Source: Syngnathus acus (Eukaryota > Chordata > Actinopteri > Syngnathiformes > Syngnathidae). Taken from it: 64,000 bases of DNA. A program made the position numbers and the translations under genes. The notes beneath the pieces were generated by a model. That model ran no database searches and was not told where the DNA came from. It saw nothing but the letters and a program-made list of their open reading frames with translations. Each line of letters begins with the position of its first letter. Position 1 is the stretch's first letter. Positions 47,642 to 64,000 of the stretch are shown piece after piece. The stretch spans positions 558,001 to 622,000 of the forward strand of contig NC_051099.1 of the NCBI RefSeq assembly GCF_901709675.1. The letters run 5' to 3'.

Positions 47642-48564
47642 AGAATGATACGTACGTATTTTTATCGGATACGTATTTTCCTTTCAATTTGCAAACATAC
47701 TTATGCTCAGCGGTCCACAAAGCTGCACCGTTAATCCACGTGATATCGATTATATGCAGTTTCCATTTTGTTGAATTGGAGGATGGCACAATTGAATGGG
47801 ATTTTCTCCTAACTTTCAGAAGGATATTCTATGATAGTCAAAACGACTGTGAATGATACGTCAAATGCGGGAAGAGTCATTTTTTAAGCAAGTGTTGAAA
47901 ATGAATCTTAAATACCTCAAGGTCAGCTGGAGAAGAAAAGTCAAACGGATTTAGCTTAGCCTGGAGTTGCTGTCTTTTTTTTGTAAAATCATTTCATTGT
48001 ATTTATTTATTTTTGAAACTGGGGACAGTTGGAAATATGAAGTTGTATTTATTTAGGCAAATATTTTGGTTTTGCCAAGTCTTTGTTGTTCCTTTTGTTT
48101 TTACTAACAAAGATGTTTACGGATGGAAATGGTGGAAACATCATTTGACTTCATAAAGATGTCATTCAAGATAGAAAGAGACTGGTGTTGTTGTTGTTTT
48201 TTTGGTGATATGGGTTTCAAATGCAACTCAACTGTTGGACTGTTTTAACACCTTTACATCCAAATGGATATGTTCGGTAATATGCACATTTTTGATCACC
48301 CAAAGAATTGAACTCAGTTATTGTCACAAAATGGTCTTTTTCATTAAACATTCCATGACTAAATATATCGTCTTGGTTATTTCTACAGCTACATTTGAAA
48401 TGAAAATATTTTCTTATTGAGAAAGCGTCCTTCCTTCCAAGGCCGCTTTTGAAGCGGAATCACGTCACTTCCAGCCTTGAAACTGGCCTTCGTTTCCACG
48501 GCGACGGCTTTATTTCTTATTACTTTTTCCAATATTTACTTCGGAACTCAGAAGAAACAAACAA

Positions 48565-48650
48565 ACAGTGTTGGCCCAATCACTTCCTAAATGTAATTAG
48601 TTACAGTTACCTTTCCAACAAAGTAACTAATTCTTAGGGAAAGTCATTTT
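48565..48650. repeat. Dispersed repeat fragment (TAATTAGTTACAGTTACCTT type)
   Basis: The GTAATTAGTTACAGTTAC ... AAAGTAACTAATTC inverted pattern is common in teleost hAT-type repeats. Assignment from memory; moderate confidence. Confidence 0.5.
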
Positions 48651-49326
48651 TGCATTGCTTTTTCAAAAACGATTTTTGATCAGGTGTCAATACAGTTGCA
48701 TCCACCAATACTTTGTTGAACTGATTATTTATTGAACAACAATGTAAAATAAACATAAAATAAATAATAAAGTCTCACACTGCTTACTTTTCCATTTTTT
48801 TAACGACAACAAAAAAAGTAGCACAGAGTGGCTGACAATTTGCTATCTGCTAACGTAAACGTGTCTTCTTCATACAGTCGAGTGAAAAATGAACGAAAAG
48901 ACGTGATTGACGACGGTGCTCAATCATGTGAGCGAGCATACATAATACAACTTGAGTTAATGCCAAAGCTAGTCGTCATTTAAAATTGACATCATCGACA
49001 CTATCTGAGATAAAAGGGGTCAGACCCATCCCTAACTTTGTAGGCTTTTGGATCTTCATGTCCAGTCGCAGTCTCCACATTCACCGACACGACAAGCAGA
49101 GTGTATATCATGGTTGTCACAAGAAAAGCATTCCCACACACATCAGTCTCTTTCTTGTTGTTTTGTAATCGACACGTTACTCAATTTAAAGTGCACATGA
49201 GTTAACTGGACAACATCATATAACATGACTTCAGAAATCACTTGTGCTGTACAATCAAATTCTTACCCAAGGCAAACAAAAAATGTGCTGTATTAAAATG
49301 CACCCAAATAAAAGATAGATTGAAGG

Positions 49327-49505
49327 TGTGGAACTCCAGTCCTCGGGGGCCGCATTCCAACATGTTTTCCAACATTCCCTCGCTAAGTGTACCTGCGTGA
49401 AAAGTTTTAGCTCCTGCAGAAGGTGAAAATGACCAAAATCCTTTCACGCTAACGAGGAAAACATATTGGAACGTGGCCGGCCAGCACCCGAGGACTGGAG
49501 GTCCA
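49327..49505. mobile_element. hAT-type MITE related to the 235-bp satellite unit
   Basis: A near-palindrome: GTGTGGAACTCCAGTCCTCG with ATTCCAACATGTTTTCC on the left, and GAAAACATATTGGAACGTGG with CGAGGACTGGAGGTCC on the right. The middle (ACCTGCGTGAAAAGTTTTAG then CTCCTGC) is nearly identical to the stem of the array units at 36177-38632. It is thus an isolated relative of a satellite component. Confidence 0.75.
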
Positions 49506-50951
49506 TACATACCCCTGTCCTAACCCATTGATCTGAATCCATTTGGCTTTAAGACACTCATCCATTCAAGTTTCAAAATCCACCTACATTCAGTGAAGAT
49601 GATTTGACTTCTCAGCTTGAAATATTGTTTCTATCTTAAAGCCAGCAAATCAAATCTGAAAGTGCATATACAGTATGTTTTCGTTGTCTATGTATTTATA
49701 CGTGATTGGTTTTTTTTGTTTTGTACTGCACATGATAATCTCTTCTCAATAACCTTGCCTGGATAATTACAGGTTCAATAAACAAATAACACTATTTAAT
49801 TAACGCTCTAAAATAAGAGTCAAACTAAAATTCAAAATAGAGGTTAAATGTATTTCTTCCACGATTTATGTACTAACAATACTTGTTCAAGATTACTATT
49901 TGTATAGACAACAAGGCATTTTATTGACTGGAATTTTTCAATACCATACAGAATATGGGAAACACTGCTTGTTAAAAAAAATCCCATACTTGTCGTTTTC
50001 TTGGTGGGTCCACAATTGTGTAAAAAAAAAATCAAAGATACTGTAATTCACAAATAAAAGTGATTAAATTAAAACTTTCATTTAAATTTCTTTCGAGCTT
50101 CTTTTGCGGATTGCATAAGTGAGTTGTGACCGACAACAAGTAAAAGAACGACCTCATGTACAAAATACACACACTGAGCACAATCAAGTCATACAAACTG
50201 AGTGCATTTGCAGTACGTGTTCAAGTCACACCCCAGCCAGCAGAGAGAGGAAAAAAAAAAAAAAAAAAAAGCACATCAGTGCTTTTGTATGAATACGCAA
50301 TGAAACTAGGGCAGTCTTTCTCTTTTATATCCTATACATAAACAAACAAACCAAATTATAACATGTTTCTCTTCTGTACAAGTCTATACATTTTCTACAC
50401 ATTAATGTAAATACAATTTAGATGCATTATGTAGTAGGACTTGCCTGAGAATTCATTGTGTACTGTTTTTTTTTTTTACTGCTTATCATGAAGAGTGTCA
50501 TATTCTACTTTGCATATATTTAACTGTAAAAATACAGTCAGATTAAACTCAATTTCCCTTTTATCATTTACTTAAAAAAGTTCAATCGTGTTGTACACGT
50601 AGACATTACACAATAATAATAATCAGAATGTGCACTCCAAGAAACAGTCAACCATCAACAGTTACATTTATTATTTTCTTTTTTCCACCTACAAAAGTTT
50701 TGGGGATACACAAACTCAGGACCTTAAGAGCATTAAATTAGTATGCACAATTCCGATTTTTTTTCCCCCCCCTTTCGTTCGATTGAAGCCGCACATTGAA
50801 GTGGCTGACTCCAATGCCAAATAAAGAAATTGGATTGAGAAAAACTCAAAAGAAATAATAAACCACTGGTGCCACTTGATTTTGTTTTTTTTGTTCAATT
50901 TACATGACAACAGTCTGTTTTTTTCAACTTGTAGTTTGTTCCAGTGGAACG

Positions 50952-59540
<8,589 letters not shown>

Positions 59541-62110
59541 GTTTTCCTATCACTGCGCAACTTGTGCTGGACAACTCGAATCGACTCCTTTTTGGCGTCT
59601 TAAGCGCTGCGGTCCGCAAATTCCACTCGGCAAATAAGATGCCTGCCTGCTAGAATTGGCGTCGGAGCTTCTCTCTCTCTCGCTCTCTCTCTCTCTCTCG
59701 CTCGCTCCAAGTAAACAGGCTGGTTATGAAACACCCGCGAGTCTATCCGAGCGTGTGCAAACGAAGGAGAAAGAGCGTCAGCTGCTCGAGGAAACCGATT
59801 CCCGAGGTCGGAGGAAGAGCGAATAGACAAGGCGACGGACGGACGGACGGACGAGCGAGCGAGTGAGCGAGCAGCCGCGCGTCCTCAGCTTGTCAAATGG
59901 ATGCTCTTCCAAAGATGCATCTGCATCTTCTTCAGCCTTAATTGTGGACCGAATGCGTGATCGCGTCAAATGCAACCCCGCTCCCAGCAACGACTCTCCT
60001 CCTCTCTCTATTTTTTTGATCAGACCCCCCCCCCCACTTCCAGTCCCACATCATCTTTGCAGCCTTCTTCCGACATGTTTGAATAAACAGGTAGCACCCG
60101 AAGGTGTACGCCGTATGGAAGGCATGGGAGTTACAAAAGCTTGCAATTAAGATTGCAACATGGATTCATCTCACTCACTAAATACATTCATTCATGATGC
60201 TAATGCTTTTAGACAATGGGAAATCGATGGGATTTGAACTTCTGAGCCGGTTAGTTCCCAATCAAAACAAGTCGTAGATGATCGAGATTGCCCAACGTTA
60301 GCATCTTGGTTGCTAAGCGCGTTGCTATGGATGTATTTGAGCACCTAGGTGAGAATACTTCAAATCATTTTAGCCATTACAATGTGGTTGGTCAAGTTGA
60401 CTTCACACTGTGGACATGTTACACCGGCTCGTATTGTAACTTCATCAATACATGGTCTTGTTGTTGACTTTTCCTAACGGCTTGTCGTCAAAGAATTGTG
60501 ATGTGGTTTTGTGCTGGAGAAATCCAAAGACAAAGATAAGACATAATTGGAATGATATCTCCGTTCTTTTATTACGCGTGGTGCCCTAATGGTTTTTAAA
60601 TGAACCCGACCTCAGCGAAATCCAAGATATGTGCTCTTAATTACGGTCAAGAGTAAACGCCACAAGCAAACCCTCCTGCCATAAAATGTCGCTTTTGGGG
60701 GGAATTTCTATCAGTGCATTAAAAATAGATGAAACAATATTTCATCATAATCACCGGCATTTTCAACAACATACGTATCTTTAGTACAAAGCAATGACAG
60801 CTATTTGTTTTGTTTTTTCCTCGTGTTGAACCTACTGCAGGGTGGGTACATCTGCTGACCTCGCCAAAACGCCACTTTAAGCAAAGGCGACATTTGCCGG
60901 CAAGCATTTAGAAATGGCAATTAAGAATGACATTGTTTTGGGTACGCCACGCATTAATCACACCTGACATATCGTAGGAACGAGGATAAAGGGAAAGAGC
61001 AAATTCTGTGCTTGAGATCCATTCTGCATGCCCTGAAAGCAAATAGGCTGATATTGATTGGAAAATGCTCAATTCCGTTTCACTTAAATCAACGTCTTTT
61101 TGTTTGGTCGCAGCAACATACTATACCAGAAGATTGTCTTTCATTTTGTCCACCCATCCAGTGACATCATTTCCTGCCGCTACGCGTCAACATTGGACCC
61201 CGAGTGGGTGATATAAACAATCAGGGCTTATCTTTATTCAGATCATGCAAGAATGGGCTGGACCGGCAGACAATAGAGCAGCCTCTGACCAAGGCCGATG
61301 CCCAAGCAAAAACATGGACAGACTGAATAAAGAGCAGCCACTCAATAGATTCAGTCAGCTGCACGAGGCGAGGATTTACCCCGACACAAACAATAAGGTT
61401 GTGTGACTTTTTCCATCAGATGCCCGCCCAGCCACCGTCCGTCCGTCTCAGTTGTGTCAAATATTTTGCAACAAATGTGATCACAGGTCAACCACCCATT
61501 GCAATGAATTGCAATTGCTCTTAGAATTATGACAGAGGTTTGTCGTTTTCAGCAACTGGAAGAATTCCCTGGAAATCACATTTCAGGATGATTTGGAGAG
61601 CATTTATTTGTAAATGATGGCAGAAAACAAGTATTTGGTCAATAAGAGACACGCAAGGGCTGCTTTGGGAATCAATGCAAAAGAACATCCCCATCAAATC
61701 AAAGTGGCTGAATTTGAGGCTTGCTCCACCCATTTCATGAAGGTGACACACTTAGCTTGACGGGATGATCTGTCCAGCCCGAAAACGTTGTTCGAACTTT
61801 CCTTGCCCCAGCTTTTCACTTTGATTGGGCCTAATAATGACTGAATGGTGCAGTCTCCTTCAACTCATGGTACCCCAGATGGTTTGGCTCTGTGAAGAGA
61901 CAGAGAGGTAGTTAGAATTTCTACAAATCCATCTCTTCCACATTCACCATTGCTTTTTTTTTCTTTGACATATAGAGGTGACTCCGTATGGAATTGTGCA
62001 AATCAATAAAGCAGTACAAATGTAGACTAAAAATGGAGCAGAGCAATGGACTAGGATATCCATTGTACGGTTTTTATTTTTTGACAGCATTGATCCCTTG
62101 TTAAATTGAC
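59541..62110. other. panx3-opcml intergenic DNA / opcml 5' region
   Basis: Both neighbours read leftward, so this should hold the opcml promoter near 59541-60100. That part is G/C-rich with (CT/GA)n at 59672-59705, (GGAC)n 59833-59852, (GCGA)n 59853-59870 and a poly-C run near 60027. The remainder, 60100-62110, is A/T-rich and without an exon; the panx3 3' UTR would occupy its right end. A separate short-leader opcml exon may lie here but was not recognised. Confidence 0.5.
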
Positions 62111-64000
62111 TTAAAAAAGCTTCTGCGCATCCCAAACGATGTAAGTGAAAATAGCCACGAGTAGAATGCGTTTGAGTGTGTAGATCAGTGTTACGGTACC
62201 AAAACTCATATTCTCCTCCACCACTGGTCTTTGTTCACTGCTGTTTACAATCCTCCCCTGCGCCGCTCCCAGAATTGTCATGATATCCACAAGGTTGAAC
62301 TTTCCTTCTTCTTTGGCTTCCTGCACCTCGTCGGCCAACTCCATGGCGGCCTCGTCCCGCTCTTCTAACTCCTCTTGGCTCAGCATTGCGTTCAGTCCTT
62401 GTCCTGCTGTAGTTTTACCAACCATGGGGGGCGCCAGAGAGCACAAAGCCCTAACCTGTCCGTACGACTTGAGGTGTGAAACGTTGGCCCGCAAGAAAAG
62501 CAGGAGCACGTTGAGATCGTTCAGCGGACAGCCGAGCCTGCGTTTGTTGACCACGTCCAGGGCAGGAAGCACCTCGTAGACGGAGATGAAGGCGGTGTCC
62601 CAAACAAAGAGCCGAATGATACTGAAGAGTACAATTGGTGCCAAGAGAAGATAGATGGCGCCATTGGCCACACTTATAACCTGAAAGACCAACTGGCCAA
62701 TCATTTTGCATTGAACCAGCTCAGGAATCCAGTTGTGATCCCGGAGCATACCGCTGCGCACAAAGCAGCTGAACTCATCTTGCAGGAAGGCGGACAGGTG
62801 GAAGTAAGTCAGATAAAGACAGGCGGCCGTCATGAAGGTCAGCAGGAGGAAGCCACGCAGGAAAAGCATGCTGACCAGGAAGTAGGAGTTTTGCTTGCAC
62901 TGCATGTATCTCTCCAGAAGGGGGTACTCAAAGTAGCGCTTCCTCTTTGCTCTGCACGGCAACACAAGGAGAAGAACATGAGCGCTCGTACACATGCACA
63001 ACAAACAAGCGCCTTCTGTTTTCAACTCGAAGGCGTTGCTTACCACGTTAGCCACTGTAGCCTTCCATAAATGTTTCCCCTCATCTACTAAAACCTTGCC
63101 GATACATTCGATTTGGCAGGAAGAAATGAGTCGTGTCTATGAAATTCATCATACCAGCATCATCCCATTTGAATAGCAAACACATTGGCATCACTTCTGT
63201 TTCTACGATTCTTCCTTTTCTTGCTCTTTTCGTTTGAGGTATTACTGTGCCCCAATGCACAAAATATGGTCCGTAAATACACGGTCGAATGAGTACTTGA
63301 CCGCTTTGAACAAGACCTGACCTCAACCGCATTATACAAGTGTAAAAACGAACTTGAGCAGTAATTGGGAGTCATTCTAGTGTGGATGAATGGACCATCC
63401 AAAAACCCAAAAGACACACTCCATCATCTTGGGAAAAAGTTTCTCTAAAAGCTTTTTTACAATGGCAAGCCGAGTACATTTCTTTTCCCATGATCTACTT
63501 ATGCCTTTCTTCTTTATTTCAAACAAAGACACCTGGTAATCAAAGAAATCACTTCTTACCTCTGCAGCTCTGCCTGAAATGTTAATGGGGTCTTGGTATT
63601 GTGACGCATATCCAGGATGCTCCCAGCCAATCGGATGGAGCGGTTGTACGACTTGTCGAGTTCGTCAATAATGAAGAGCAAGTCTGAGCCCAGTGAAGGC
63701 ACCGCGAGCTGGCGCCAGATGAGAGCCGGCAGATACATTAGCACTGCCATAGCCAGAAGAGAATACGGGAACATCTGGGGAAAACGGTGGGAAGCAAAAA
63801 CAATGATGATCCAATTTCTTTGGGTTATCCTACTTCCAGGTTCGTTTGCACCAACAAACCAATCCGATTGCTAATAGAATTGGATCTGTAACAGTTCTAT
63901 ACAGAGGCAAATAAATGTCACTCACTTTGTGCACCCAAAGGGAGCGCTCCTCAAAGTTCCCATTGCTATCAAACTCGTGATGCATGAGGGAGTCCCAGCA
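62111..64000 (-). CDS. panx3: Pannexin-3-like channel, C-terminal three exons (5' end outside window)
   Basis: Minus-strand exons 64000-63926 (partial), 63774-63560 and 62951-62111 join in frame for 376 codons. The first gives CWDSLMHHEFDSNGNFEERS and LWVHK, the end of extracellular loop 1. The second carries TM2 (FPYSLLAMAVLMYLPALIW) and LLFIIDELDKSYNRSIRLAG. The third has AKRKRYFEYPLLERY, TM3, the loop-2 cysteines in FSCFVRSGM and VQCKM, TM4, and CPLNDLNVLLLFLRANVSHL. ELDKSYNRSIRL and YFEYPLLERY favour PANX3 over PANX1 and PANX2 as I know them. Pannexins form large-pore heptameric plasma-membrane channels passing ATP and ions. Odd point: the tail is longer than in mammalian PANX3, acidic (EELEERDEAAMELADEVQEA), and ends with an extra hydrophobic segment (LLVAIFTYIVWDAQKLF). 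Confidence 0.87.

Larger units (their letters stand above)
47642..50951. other. ntm-opcml convergent intergenic region / 3' UTRs
   Basis: Only about 3.3 kb separates the two IgLON stop codons. No coding exon. It holds the ntm 3' UTR (A/T-rich from 47642), repeat fragments near 48565 and 49327, and the opcml 3' UTR (towards 50951 on the minus strand). A-runs lie at 50252-50270 and T-runs at 50467-50479. The 3' ends cannot be fixed from sequence; the two UTRs could overlap. Confidence 0.5.

Overview
The window is vertebrate, almost certainly teleost fish, nuclear DNA. Genes are split into short exons with GT-AG introns, often under 150 bases. Encoded proteins match vertebrate families closely, simple repeats are dense, and fragments of fish-type Tc1 and hAT elements and SINEs are present. 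Eight protein-coding genes can be supported. All are neighbours or near-neighbours on human 11q23-q25, as I recall, so this is a retained but reshuffled block.

Layout. 1-690: last three exons of hyou1 (+), an ER Hsp70-type chaperone. 2145-6813: complete vps11 (+), a HOPS/CORVET tethering subunit, with a TFEB/CLEAR-like promoter and a minor-spliceosome (AT-AC) first intron. 7411-11558: hspa8 (+), the constitutive cytosolic Hsp70, with heat-shock elements, a non-coding first exon and an intact EEVD tail. About 12400-19388: jhy (+); its 5' coding end was not found. 21304-22893: the homeobox gene bsx (-). 23000-34560: a gene-free stretch, probably holding regulatory DNA. 34567-40002: a large composite inverted-repeat (foldback) element with a 235-bp tandem array at its centre, inserted immediately upstream of the next gene. 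40108-47641: an IgLON GPI-anchored adhesion gene, best matching ntm (+). 50952-59540: a second IgLON gene, best matching opcml (-), tail to tail with the first. 62111-64000: 3' part of panx3 (-), a pannexin channel.

How they fit together. The genes are not an operon. They include two Hsp70-superfamily chaperones (ER and cytosol), a lysosomal trafficking factor, a ciliary/brain-development gene, a hypothalamic homeobox gene, a pair of neuronal adhesion paralogs and a channel. The ntm/opcml pair keeps the convergent arrangement of mammals, compressed here to about 20 kb. The two paralogs have near-identical exon lengths and phases.

The most unusual feature is the foldback element. It has about 1.25-kb inverted arms with hAT-like ends and a tRNA-like RNA polymerase III box in each arm. 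Its core has about ten tandem units, each able to form a 36-bp perfect hairpin. The whole insert is bracketed by a 25-bp direct repeat that lies in the 5' leader of the ntm gene.
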